From: Globodera rostochiensis | Taxonomy: Eukaryota > Nematoda > Chromadorea > Rhabditida > Heteroderidae | Length of the DNA: 64,000 nucleotides | Direction of reading: 5' to 3' | NCBI GenBank assembly: GCA_018350325.1 | Contig: JAEVLN010000005.1 | Span: 4,438,393 to 4,502,392, forward strand | Part shown: positions 1 through 10,980 of the stretch, one piece after another | Layout: the number at the start of each line of letters is the position of its first letter | Numbering within the stretch: the first letter of the stretch is position 1 | Position numbers and translations under genes: made by a program | The notes under the pieces: model-generated | Database searches by the model: none | What the model was told of the DNA's origin: nothing | Seen by the model: only the letters and a program-made list of their open reading frames with translations

Positions 1-1465
1 TAGAACAAAAACTGTCCCAATGTCGAAAGTTTTCATTCTACTTTTTGAGTATTACCTAATTCTTTTGTACAAATGTCACATTTAATCTTTTTGTGTGTTA
101 TTTTTGAGATGAATTTACGTGAATTATTAATTGATGCGAAGGCAAAACCAATTTACAACTTTTTTCAAACAAATATCCGCAAGAAAAAATTTTGAATTCT
201 TCGAATATTTCTTAATAGGATTGTTGGCGGTCGGTTAACCGAACCACACTCCATCGAAGTTCTTAAGGAACTGAAGAACGCACCCGGCGGCGACATTTAT
301 CCCACGCATTTTTTTCGATCTCAAAAATTATAAAAATTATATTTAATAAAGTTTTATGACAATTTAAAAATGGTTTTTAATAGGTTACTGGTAAGTTTTT
401 TTGTCGAATTCGAGCTTTTTGTTCTATTCGACATTCGTATAATTTTTGAATAAATAATCGATCGAAATTGTGAAAAAATAAATTTGATCAGAAAGTCTCT
501 ATTTGAACTTCCCCTAAATTCCACATTTTTCTATTAGCCAGTCTCAAGTTATAAAAATTTAAAATAAGTGATTTATGGCCCTTTTTTTACTTTGACGAAA
601 TTTATTAAAAGTTAATAATAAAAGATTTTTAAAACTAACCTGAATTAAATGTAACAATTGTAAACAGTCACCCTTGACTTTGAAATTTAACTTTTGACTA
701 TGAACTTTTATTTGGTATTTAAAATTTTATAAATGATGATTATTATCGGAAACATATCCATATTTCAGCAATTTTTATGGATTCTTAAGAAAAATGTAAT
801 ATTTTAGGCACTTTTCACATTAAGGAAACTGCAATAAAAACAAAAATGTACCCTTAAAAATCAAAAGTTTTTGGACAAAAAATGCATTCCTAAAGATTGA
901 GATTTTCCGAAAATTTATTATTTTTGTTATTTAAAAAAAATTCCAAAACATGTGAAAAATAGTACATTTACTTTTAGAGTAATAAGATTGACGAATTATG
1001 AAGGGTTTACGCATAAAATGACCGAATTTGGTAAGTTTTAGTAAGGATTTTACATTGGAACCAAAAATAAAGATTTTAGGGCTAAAAATTCTGGTCCGAC
1101 CTAGAAAACAGAACAGGAACAGAACAGAGTAAACTGTTCTTAGACTGTTCCAAATCAAAATAATTTTTTTCAAGCGAAATTCAGTCTGAAATTTTAATTG
1201 ATGATGCATTGGACAAAGTGTTCATTCACTTTCAAGTGATGCTCGAGACCTAAATTTATTGAGACTTGACCCAGAGACTCGAGATTGACCCACAAAAACA
1301 CGAGACTTTTACGAAAATATTTTAATTTAGGTTTATAAGGTTGCTCCCCGACCCCCTGGGAGCCGGGGACGTCGGGGTTGGCCATGTAGAGGGTCGGGGA
1401 CTACCCATTTTGGGGCTCGGAGAGCAGCCCTAATTCAAAATTTTTTGAGAATTCTGCTTTACATC
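1..1465. other. AT-rich stretch without a recognisable gene
   Basis: I see no exon-like GC-rich block, known motif or convincing splice pattern. The open frames at 931-1385 on the minus strand are low-complexity and lack family resemblance. A short GC-rich patch near 1345-1430 is not recognised. Confidence 0.5.
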
Positions 1466-1471
1466 AGGGGG

Positions 1472-1560
1472 GGTTGGCGGTACCGATAGGCGCCACCGAA
1501 AAAATTTTGGATTTGAAACTTAATTTGTTAAGGGATTTGCAACAATTTTTTGAAGCTTTA
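1472..1560 (+). repeat. Dispersed GC palindrome element, copy 1
   Basis: An imperfect palindrome (GGCGGTACC, GATA, GGCGCCACC) is followed by an A/T tract related to AAAATTTTGAATTTTTGACT. The same arrangement recurs around 12.9, 16.1, 17.2, 38.6 and 45.6 kb, with partial or degenerate forms at 23.5, 60.7 and 63.0 kb. Confidence 0.7.
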
Positions 1561-1620
1561 GAAATGGGCCCGGGTAATTTTTTTGAAGATTTTGATGGAA
1601 TTGTTAAAAAAATTGGTTAT

Positions 1621-2262
1621 TAGAGGTTGGAGGATTATTTTTCAATCTACTCAGGGGGTGGGGGATTATTAGAGGTTGGGGGATTATTTTTCACTCTACT
1701 CAGGGGGTGGGGGATTATTAGAGGTTGGGGGATTATTTTTCAATACTCAGGGGGTGGGGGATTATTAGAGGTTGGGGGATTATTTTTCAATCTACTCAGG
1801 GTGGGGGATTATTAGAGGTTGGGGATTATTTTTCAATCTACTCAGGGGGTGGGGGATTAAGAGGTTGGGGGATTATTTTTCAATCTACTCAGGGGGTGGG
1901 GGATTATTAGAGGTTGGGATTATTTTTCAATCTACTCAGGGGGTGGGGGATTATTAGAGGTTGGGGGATTATTTTAATCTACGGGGGTGGGGGATTATTA
2001 GAGGTTGGGGATTATTTTTCACTCTACTCACGGGGTGGGGGATTATTAGAGGTTGGGGATTATTTTTCAATCTACTCAGGGGGTGGGGGATTATTAGAGG
2101 TTGGAGGATTATTTTTCAATCTACTCAGGGGGTGGGGGATTATTAGAGGTTGGAGGACTATTTTTCAGCTACTCAGGGGGTGGGGGATTATTAGTGGTTG
2201 GAGGATTATTTTTCAATCTACTCAGGGGGTGGGGGATTATTAGAGGTTGGGGGATTATTGGT
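1621..2262 (+). repeat. G-rich minisatellite, unit about 47 bp, roughly 13 copies
   Basis: The unit alternates GGGGGATTATTTTTCAATCT and ACTCAGGGGGTGGGGGATTA followed by TTAGAGGTTG. Length varies by small indels, so it opens short glycine/tyrosine frames in several phases that are not genes. The phrases attatttttcaa, ctcagg and attattagag also occur at the ends of the MITE at 27417-27808, and the array ends with GGTGGGATTAAAAGAGTG, which resembles that MITE's terminus. I infer an expanded subterminal repeat of that family. The G-runs could form G-quadruplexes. Confidence 0.85.
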
Positions 2263-2274
2263 GGGATTAAAAGA

Positions 2275-2507
2275 GTGTTACTTTCAATAATTTTTATAAA
2301 AGCTAAATAATATTTATTAATATTGTAAAAATTTGTAAATTTTGATATAATTCTTTAACACTAAAATAAGACAACTTTTCCATATCGAATTTTCCGTTTA
2401 AATTTTTAAATTAATTGGAATTTCATATAAATTATAATTTATTCAGAGATTTTCTGCCCAAATAAAATGGAAGGATTTTGGATTTTAATTTTGGTGGCAT
2501 TCTTATG
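2275..2507 (+). pseudogene. Orphan upstream block plus truncated 5' end of a secreted-HTH family copy
   Basis: Positions 2280-2460 match the block upstream of intact family genes (ACTTTCAATAATTTTTATAA then AGCTAAATAATATTTATTAA). It is followed by the family leader TTTTCTGCCCAAATAAAATG and 13 codons of the signal-peptide region from 2467. Homology stops at 2507, where an unrelated repeat begins. Nothing resembling the acidic block or HTH modules follows. Confidence 0.8.
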
Positions 2508-2854
2508 GCCAAAAACCTTAAAAAATCGATATTTTTTAAGTTTTTTGGCCATAACTTTTTTGATACTTGGCCAATTGCAAAGTTAACTTAATGATTGCTT
2601 CGTCTCGTCAAGAGCCTTCAAATGGTTTTGTAAGTTCTTTCGTTTAGAGAGCTTACGAACGGCACCAAACTTTTTGATTTATTTGGATGTTAAGGATCAA
2701 TTTGTTAAGAAATTGGTCCAAAAATACGAATTATCCTGAAAATCAGTACAAAATCAGTACGCCGAGCTGAAATCAGTACATTTCTGACAAATCAGTACAT
2801 TTTTAATGTGACAGTCAGTACATTTCTGATAAATAAGTACAAATGACAACCCTG

Positions 2855-3004
2855 CTTGAAACACAATCCATAATTTATCCATTGTCCCCATTACATCTTG
2901 CCAAATTTTACCTAGTGGAAAAAAGTGATAAAATTGGATTCAAATCGTTAAATGAGGTGGGGAATTATTAGAGAGTGTGGAATTACAAGATGTAACACGG
3001 TATA
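2855..3004 (+). repeat. Decayed end of the ACCGTAT MITE family
   Basis: This matches the right half of the MITE at 27417-27808: a segment beginning CTTGAAACACA, then a GTGGAA...GTGATAAA segment, then a gaattattagag and GTGGAATTA end closing on CGGTATA. The left end is not visible. The 350 bp before it (2508-2854) hold AT-rich DNA with short direct repeats of AAATCAGTACA. Confidence 0.6.
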
Positions 3005-3104
3005 CGTCTCGAGTGAGGAAAGGCCTTTAACATCAAAAGATTTTTGTAAAAATATTTAATCATTAAATGCCAAATCTGTTTTTTCCAAATTATTGACCAT
3101 TTAC

Positions 3105-4237
3105 TTAAATACTCTCCGCATTTGAGTTTTCAATTTGCTGAACATTTTCCGCGGCATTCGCTTCCACAGAATTTGGATTAAAATGTTGTTTAAATTGCTT
3201 TTTCCATCTACGCAAAGTGTCTCTTGAAATTTTCAACATTTTGACAATATCCTGGTCTCGAATTTTAAGATATTGGTCTTTAATTTCATAATAACGTTTC
3301 ATTAATTCTTTTTGTTCGCTGTGGGAGTGTTTATGTTTTGGTCCTGTAAAAGAATTTTTAATTAATTTAATAAAATTGGACTCGAAATCTTACTGGTTTG
3401 GCCAAGTTTTCGTTTCCACTTGTAAATAGTGATAAAACTTAGGTTCAACTCTTTTGCGACACTTTCATCAATTTCGTGATTATATGAGTTTTTGAATCCG
3501 TCCCGCTTTAACTCGGCTTTTCTCTGATCAAATTTCTCTATTAAATTAATTCGCTCATTTTTTGTCTTTTTTTGACTTAGGCCAAATTCTTTTTTCCATT
3601 TATATATTTTTTTGCGACTGACTTTTAAATGTTTTGCAATTTTTTCCTCAATTTGATTTCTTTCTTTGTAAGGAAATTTTCCTTTTTGCTTAAATTCGTT
3701 TCTAATTGCGTGGAATTTGTCGATAATGTTACGTTTTCGCTCATCTTCGGCAATATTATGTTCAATTTGTCCAATCTGATCAGTTGAATTGGGTTCAATT
3801 TGTCCCTGATCAGTTGAATTGGGTTCAATTTGTCCCTGATCAGTTGAATTGGGTTCAATTTGTCCCTGATCAGTTGAATTGGGTTCAATTTGTCCTTGAT
3901 CAGTTGAATTGGGTTCAATTTGTCCAATCTGATCAGTTGAATTGGGTTCAATTTGTCCAATCTGATCAGTTGAATTGGGTTCAATTTGTCCAAGCTGATC
4001 AGTTGAATTGGGTTCAATTTGTCCAATTTGGGTGTTCTGTCGGTCGATTTGGTGATGGACATTTTGTCGAAAGTTTGTTGGCGCCGGCGTTTTCAAATCT
4101 TCGGCTTCACCTTTGTCCCACCAGCCTTCTCCGAATATTTCATCAAATGTTTTGAGCTCCAATTTTACGGATTCGGCTTTGTCCAGTAGATTTGTTGCGA
4201 AGAATACCACCAAAATTAAATTTGAAAATGTTTCCAT
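3105..4237 (-). CDS. Secreted helix-turn-helix family protein, copy A (eight-repeat form)
   Basis: Function unknown. Exon 1 is 4237-3394, intron 3393-3344 (50 bp, GTAAG to TTTACAG) and exon 2 is 3343-3105. The spliced frame gives 360 aa. I chose the ATG at 4237, not the upstream one at 4273, because every other copy starts at the M after the GCCCAAATAAA leader. Residues 1-20 form a short hydrophobic leader with a probable cleavage near DKAES. FDEIFGEGWW is at 31-40. Eight GQIEPNSTDQ repeats follow from residue 72, each with an N-S-T glycosylation sequon. HTH1 ends KKIYKWKKEFG, HTH2 ends TIYKWKRKLG and HTH3 (exon 2) ends TLRRWKKQFK. These folds resemble transposase or homeodomain-like HTHs, but there is no catalytic domain. 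A secreted DNA-binding role is inference. Confidence 0.85.
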
Positions 4238-4610
4238 TTTATTTGGGCAAAAAACTTCTGAATTTAGTGACATTTATCCAATTAAATTATAATTTAACGG
4301 AAATTCGAATGAAAACAATTGAAAATTCTCTCAAATTTTTAAATTAAAAAATAAATAAATATTCAAATTTTTACAATATAATAAATATTATTTAGCTTTT
4401 GATAAAAAAAATAATTGAATGTAATAAATGACAGCCCACAATTAAAATGGGTATTTTATTCATATGAAATATTCCTGACATCTCATAATATTTTTTTTGA
4501 ACCTGGGCCAAATCAACGTGACATTTTGTAAATATTCCTAAGCCTTTTGAACCGTGGACAAATCAATAATCGTGACATTTCATTTACAAAATCTTATAAA
4601 AATCACTTGT
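4238..4610 (-). promoter_or_regulatory. Conserved upstream block of copy A
   Basis: Read on the minus strand, this has repeated ATGTCACG...ATTGATT and GGTTCAAAA phrases, then ACTTTCAAT, a TAAATAATATTTATTA tract, CTAAATTCAG and the leader AAGTTTTTTGCCCAAATAAA before the ATG. The same order is found upstream of most copies. CTAAATTCAG resembles a nematode 3' splice site and could accept a spliced leader. Confidence 0.6.
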
Positions 4611-5329
4611 AAAGTAAGTTGATTACACATCAATTTTTGTTTTAATTTTAAAAAGACGACACAACAAGATCGGAAAAATTTGCTTTGAAAAATTAGTTTT
4701 TAAAAGTCTGGAACAATTTAGTGATTTTTAAATTATGCGGGTAACCGCGGGCGGGTAGCCGGTTAAGGGATTTTGAGGCCGAGCGGGTACGGCTAAGCAA
4801 ATTCATAACTAGTGCAGGAATTTTTAGGGTTTAACCTTCTTTATTTTTTGCGAACAGAGTTTGACGAGAGAAGCCCAAAGAAATAGCATTCATTTTGAAA
4901 AATATTTTTTGAGAATTGTGCTTTTCTCGATCGGGTCCGGCGGTGCCGAAGGCGTAAACTCAACTTTTCTCGGGCCCGTCCCACGTCCAACCAGCGGGGA
5001 AGCACGCTCTCTTCCTTACCGTTCTCTTAGTTCAAATTTTCATCTTTTTATAATTAATCATTCACAGAAAATGAATATGGCCATATTTGAATCCAAACAT
5101 TTGATCGAAAAGCTGTTTTTCAAAAATGCAATTTTGGCCTCAAATGTCGTGCATCTCGGGGCGCCAGCTGCGTCTCGCCCATAATTACTTTCTAGAAACG
5201 GTCAAAATCAACCACTGTCGGGATCACCTAACGCGGAAAAGGGCATCCGGACGCCATAAATTTGAATTAGTTGTTTTGCTTATTTGAATATAGTGTAAAA
5301 TTGGCAAAGTGTTAAGGGCCAAGGGAACA
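4611..5329. other. Intergenic, no gene seen
   Basis: AT-rich DNA with a GC patch at 4735-4795 (alternating GCGGGTA and GGTTA words) and a decayed palindrome-like motif at about 4936-4955. The frame at 4861-5184 has no recognisable domain. Confidence 0.4.
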
Positions 5330-5985
5330 GGACGTTTGGGCCCCGACGTTTGGGCCCTGCCGTTTGGGCCCCGCCGTTTGGGCCCCGCAGTTTGGGCCCC
5401 AAGGACGTTTGGGCCCCGGACGTTTGGGCCCCAAGGAAACGATATCAGGGCTGCGTCGAAATAAAATTTTTGAAATCGGAATTTTTTATTTCGGTTTTCG
5501 AAATCGAAACAAAAGAAACACAAGGTTCGACGCAACCCTGATGCATACATATACATAAGTAAAAATACATCATCGTTTTCACATCCTATTTTTTTACATC
5601 AATTATGGTCCACTATTTTTGTCTAAACTTAAGCTCAGGCTGGCTAGGCCTAAGCCTAACGAACCCCTAAGCTAGGGTGGCTTAGGCCTAAGCTTAATGA
5701 ACCCTTAAGCCTTGCAATTTTCAGATTGCATTTTAACTATTATTTTTGCGAGGAAATTTCCACAATTACCAAATGAACCCCTAAATGTCCTGCAAATTTT
5801 CAGATTGTTGTCTTTGATAGTTTTTTTTTGTTATGTATTGTTCATTTGAAAAAATTTCCGAATAAATAAAAAAGCTCAGCAATTCGCTGCAAACTCCCCT
5901 CTGAAAGTGGCGGGCCCAAACGTCCAAAACGGCGGGGCCCAAACGTCCAAAACGGCGGGCCCAAACGTCGGGGCCCAAACGACCC
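5330..5985. repeat. Inverted pair of GGGCCCAAACG minisatellites
   Basis: At 5330-5436 a CGTTTGGGCCCC unit of 12-15 bp is repeated about eight times. At 5908-5985 the complementary GGGCCCAAACG unit is repeated five times. The 470 bp between them hold AT-rich DNA with a doubled GGCCTAAGC phrase near 5650-5695. The whole could fold back on itself. Open frames in the arrays are artefacts of the repeat. Confidence 0.75.
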
Positions 5986-6182
5986 CCACTCCACAAATGG
6001 GCTATTTTTTGGGAGCCGGACCATTGGAAAGGCATCTACTAGTAAAACTGCAAATTATAAACTCCCAAACACGAGAATATTCCATTACTATAAAATCCAA
6101 AATTTTCAACATTGCGTATTTTATTCATTTTGAAGGTGCTTATTATTTTTACATTTTAAATCAAATTTCTTTTTGCCCAAAA

Positions 6183-9100
6183 ATGTATATGTGTAACAAA
6201 CGGGCAATGCCGCGAATAATGGCCCGTGCCGCAAAGCAATCCAAATTCGAATTTGAAGGTGTGCATATTTTGATGCAAATTTTTTTGTTTTTCTTAAGCA
6301 ATTTTCAAAAATTAAAATTATTGAAATTTTCAGCAGATGCCAATTTCTTCACTCAGCCTTCAGCAGGGAACGGCGCTGTTTCTTGTCATCAGTCCCCCGC
6401 AATTTACGGTATGCTTGCGCATGTTTTTCTAAATGAAAACGGTAGCCAGAGGCGTTAGCGCCAGCGGGGCCTCGGAAATCCAAAAAAAAAAAAATTTTTT
6501 ATTGTTTTTTAATGGAAAAAATTGTGCTAACCATCCTAAATACAGACAGAAAAATGGGGAAAAAAACATGGTAAATTCGATCATTAATTGCCTATTCGAC
6601 GTAATTTTGTGCATTTCGAGCAATAAATATGAATTTTGAAAAGATTTGAATTTTCGAAAAATTGTTCGAATTCGATCGAGTCCAGGGTTCGGAAATGGTC
6701 GAAACAAAGGTCAGATTTGGATTCTACGCCAAAAATCTCCAGGAACACCATTTTCTCTACTTTGAAAACTATTTTTATTTATTTTTTAAATGTAGGGCAC
6801 TATCTGCACCATTAAGCAAAAACATTTTTGATTGCGTTGAGAAAATTTGTAAAAAAACAAAAAAAAACATTTTTTTTTTTTTTTGCTTAACCGAATGTTG
6901 CCTCTCATTAAATTGCGTTCAGATGAAATTGCCAAAGAAATTGGCACGAATATGTTCGTCCACAGCGCCCTCGGCAAAGTTTTGTTCAGACGGTCGGAAG
7001 AAATGGCGGAGAGTCGGCAACCGAACGGCGCCAATGTGGCGGCGCGCGACGGCATTGGTCGGCGTCCCCCCGAAAAACTTATTCAATTTGAATTCTTTTT
7101 TCTGAATTTTAATAATTTAAGGGATTTTTTTGCGTCTCTTTTATATGCCCAATTTTAACCTTAACAAAAGATGCTTTCGTGTCCAAATTGGGAATCTTAC
7201 AAAATTTTGTTAAGAAAATTGTGCCAAATTTGGGCCTTAAACGACTCAATCCCCGGCACCGTCGGGTACCTCGTGCTCTTCTAGGGGGTTTTTTTAAGCA
7301 AAAAAAGTTTTTTATTTTATTTTTGACAGAAAAAATGTTAAGTTATTTTAGAAAATTGTTTTATAATATTTTTGTGATAAAAAAACACGGTTAAGTTTCA
7401 CCACATTGTGCATTGGACAATCAGCCAAATGGTGGAACTTTGGCGCCGCCGATGCCGCCAGTGATTTTGCCGGGTAATTTTAAAATGGAATATTTTTTTC
7501 CGTTTTTTTAAAATCGAATTTGCATTTTTTTGTTGTTGCCAGAAATGAACACATTTTTTGTTGTTGTTGCTAAAATGGTAATTTGCCAGGCATTGCGGAC
7601 GATGTCGAATGCTATCCGTGCCGAGCGTGTGCGGAGGAGCGCGTGTTTCTCACCAGGGCCGGGTTGGAGAAGCACGCCGCTGAGCAACATCCCGAACGTC
7701 TTGCCGACCTTGTCGGCATTGCCCAACACATTCAGGTTCTGTTGGACCCCTACAAAAACTGATCGGAATTTGCGAATCCTTAGACTGAATTCAAAATCCC
7801 AACAGAAACTGACCTGAATTTGCTAATTCTTTAACGGAAATTGATCAGAATTTTCAAAGCCCCAACTGAAACTGATCGGATTTTCGAATCCTTTAATGGA
7901 AATTGGTCAGAATTTCCAAATTTCTAACGGAAACTAATCGGAATTTCCGAATCCAATAACGGAAATTGATCAGAATTTTGCAAATTTCTAACGGAAACTG
8001 ATCAGCATTTTCAAATACAACCAAAAAATGCTCAGAATGTGTGGGCCAACCGACGATGGCGCAAGCAGGCCGAGACGGCACCAACGCCGACGGCGGCCGC
8101 CGTATGTTTTGGAGGCGGTGACGGCGCTTTGTCCGAACAAATTGGGCCCAAGTCGGACGTTTCGTCTACCCAAATTTTGCAGGTTTTTTTTCATGGCATT
8201 TCCCCGCCCCCCATTTTTTTTGAATTTTGTGCCGCCGCCGCCGTTTTCAACGCAATGTTTTCTTGAAGGAATGCACGCGCTGCGGTGCGCTGTTCGACGC
8301 GCGCTGTCGTGCAGAAATGTTTGACCATTTGGCACAACATCAACGCAACGATCGCGTTCGTGCCGAGTTGGGGGCCGCCTACGGCACTCAGGTTTGGTCC
8401 ATTTTATTGGGTGTGTGTGTATGTCGGTCTTTTGTCCTTCCATGTTTTGGAAGTCGGTCTTTTGTCCCCTCCATGTTTTGGGAGTCGGTCTTTTGTCCCC
8501 TCCATGTTTTGGGAGTCGGTCATTTGCCCCCCTCCCCCCATCTTTTTTAGTCGTTTGTCCCCCCCCCCCTATTTTCGGTCTTTTGTCCCCACCCACTTTT
8601 TCGATCCTTTGTCCCCCCTCCTCTTTTTTGCAAGTCGTCCTTTCGTCCCATCCGAATCGTCATTTTGTCCATTTGGCCCATTTATACTATACTGGTTGTT
8701 ATTGCTGCAGATGGTGCAGCGGTTGTGTTGCGAACAGTGCGATCTGGTGTACCCGGACTCAATGCGGCTGGCCGACCACCGGTGCACTGGTGCAGACCAC
8801 GTTAAACACCAACAACAACAACCCGTTGTTGAACAACACTGCATTCATGAACATCACCGGCGTCGTCGTTACATGTGCCATTGGTGTGCGCGAATGTTTG
8901 ACGGCATTGCGGAGTTGAACATGCACAAACAGCTGGCACACCGCGGCATCGGCATGCGGGCGGCTACAATGCCGGACCTCGTCAGCGGCGACGACGACGA
9001 CGACGAACAGGACGGCGGCACGGCGGACGGGGAAGGCAACAGCGGTGGCAGCAGTGGTGGTTCAGCACCAGGTCCGAGCATGGCTCAGCAGCAACTTCGT

Positions 9101-10835
9101 CGTGATTGCGTTCAGCAGCCGCTGGTTGGCATCGGCACTGATGCGCCCGCAAAGTATGAGCAGTTTTTAAGCCATTCAAAATTTGAGTTTTGTAAGAAGC
9201 ATTTTAAATGCACACAAATCCCCCCCCCCCGGGCTGAATCGCAATTTTTGTTTGGGTTATGTTTTGTTTGTTAATTTTTGCATTACAAAAAATCATTTTT
9301 ATTGTCCAATGCCATCTGTGCGGGTTGGTCATGGTGCGCCCGTCGCTGCTCATTCGTCACATGGCCCGGGTTCACCAGCGCTGCAGCAACTACGAGGCCA
9401 AAGTTCGGAGGGGGGGGGGATTTTTTAATTTTTTAAAGGGAATTTTCAACAAAAAGTCCGAATTTTTATTTTTTGGCGAAATTTTGAACACATTTTTTGG
9501 TTTAAGCCTTCCCGGCCCCCTTCAGGTGACCTACCCGCTTTGGCCCTCTGTGCCAACGCTGCGCTATGCGGTGGACGATGGTGGCCAACTGATTTGGTTG
9601 TGTTGCGAGCACAAATTTGGGGACAAGTCAGTCCATATACCTAATAATCTAATTACGCTCTAATCACTTTTGATCGTCATTTTTCTTGTAAAAAAAATCA
9701 TCAAATTTGAAAAAAGCAGAGCCTCTCTCCTGAACCATCGTGCAACCGTGCACAACATGATGCCATCGTCGACGACTTCAACAGCGGCGGCTGCTGCTGT
9801 TGCGACGCCCAAATGGGTGAAACGGTTGCCAACAATGGCCAAGCAGCGCGGCATCGCTGCGGGCGTTGTTGTTGTTGACGGTTGTGGCCAGCTGTTGACT
9901 GTGATGGGCAGCGGTGATCAGCACCAGCAAGGGGTGCGTGAGCAATTTGTCTGCGTTCATGTTCATCTCCAAAAAATGATCTGACCCCCGAAATAATACC
10001 CAAACCACGGAGATCAGATCATTGGTGGGTGGCTGATCCGATGGAGAGGGAAATTTACGCAAAAATATACGCCTTTTGTTAATTGTTGTCGCCACCAAGA
10101 AAATTTCCAATTTTACATTTTTAGAAAAATTGTTCAAAATTAGAAAATTTTTCGTTGAGGGTATGGGGAATGTTAAGGAAATTCGATGGGGTAACAGTTT
10201 TCATTTTGACCCTCCCCCCGCCTCGCCCAAGAGGGGGGACCCTATTGTTTTGCATTTTTTTAATTTGTTATAAATTTTTTTTACAACGATTTATAATTGT
10301 AAACAACTTTAAGCAATTTGTCAACATCCAAAATTTGGCTTAAACTGGCGCTCAAACGGCACTGCGCCATTTAAGCGCCGCGCTCAGATGGCGAATCCCC
10401 CCCCCCCCCCGAAAATTTTTCCTAGCTACGTCCCTGAGTATAATAATCAATATTCAGAGCCAACAGCTTCATCTCCATCATCGGCAACATCACGCCGCTG
10501 CCGTGCAGCGACCCGCAAACGCGATCAATGATCACCACCGTCGGCTTTCCCCTCCGGCTACATTAATCCTTCGCCGGGGGGCTGAAAATGTCCAAAACCA
10601 GCAGCAGCAGCATCATCTTTTGCCTCCGGCTGATGTTCGTGGTCGTCTCATCGACGGCGGCGTCACTTTGTCCCAGCAACAGGCTGCTGCTCTCCACTCT
10701 ACACAACAACGAATTGGTCGGCATGGCGCAACATCAACAGCACCATGCGTTGGTGATGAAGCTGGCGATGGCATCAGCAACGACGCGCTCGACAACACGT
10801 TCTTCAACATTCCCATTGATCCCGTGCTTTTTTGA
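6183..10835 (+). CDS. Multi-C2H2 zinc-finger protein, 13-exon model
   Basis: Likely a nuclear nucleic-acid-binding protein of about 700 aa. Exons: 6183-6258, 6334-6408, 6923-7057, 7171-7260, 7396-7473, 7590-7735, 8036-8182, 8269-8391, 8711-9153, about 9300-9402, 9526-9626, 9720-9933 and 10458-10835. Phases agree at every junction except the entry to the exon near 9300, which has no AG acceptor in view. Fingers: CYPCRAC...GLEKHAAEQH (7.6 kb), CTRCGALF...HLAQH (8.3 kb), CEQCDLVY...H and CHWCARMF...HKQLAH (8.7-8.95 kb), CHLCGLVM...HMARVH (9.3 kb), and a variant CCEHKF...NHRATVH spanning two exons. An acidic and Gly/Ser linker follows the fourth, and the last exon is Gln/His-rich. Exons are GC-rich and introns AT-rich. 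The start at 6183 is the first ATG that keeps phase. I cannot name an orthologue. Confidence 0.75.
7760..8010 (+). repeat. Intronic minisatellite in the zinc-finger gene
   Basis: About seven imperfect copies of a roughly 33-bp unit built on ACGGAAACTGATCGGAATTT. The intron at 8392-8710 holds a second one, with a GGTCTTTTGTCCCCTCCATG unit at about 8428-8660. Confidence 0.7.
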
Positions 10836-10907
10836 TTAGAGCGCCCGGGCTACGTACAATTTATTGTTGATGTTGTTATTTTTATATGAAAGGGTATTTA
10901 TGCTCTG

Positions 10908-10913
10908 AATAAA
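10908..10913 (+). terminator. Probable poly(A) signal AATAAA of the zinc-finger gene
   Basis: This is the first AATAAA after the stop at 10835, 72 bp downstream. The convergent cyclin gene ends at 10981, so the two 3' ends are about 145 bp apart. Confidence 0.55.
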
Positions 10914-10980
10914 ACAAAAAAAGTGCCAAAAATCTCTCTGTTTGATCACTCTCTGCATCTCTCACTTTCCTCTTTCTCTG

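Noticed and set aside
1627..2310. Gly/Tyr-rich protein
   Set aside because: The frame changes with each indel in the G-rich minisatellite. No continuous reading frame.
3625..4155. Frames of 123 and 145 codons overlapping copy A
   Set aside because: Out-of-frame and antisense readings of the GQIEPNSTDQ repeat (LDKLNPIQLI and NWVQFVPDQL). The same shadows appear at other copies.
5907..6458. 183-codon plus-strand frame
   Set aside because: It reads the minisatellite, then overlaps the first two zinc-finger-gene exons in a frame that crosses the intron. The spliced model explains the region better.
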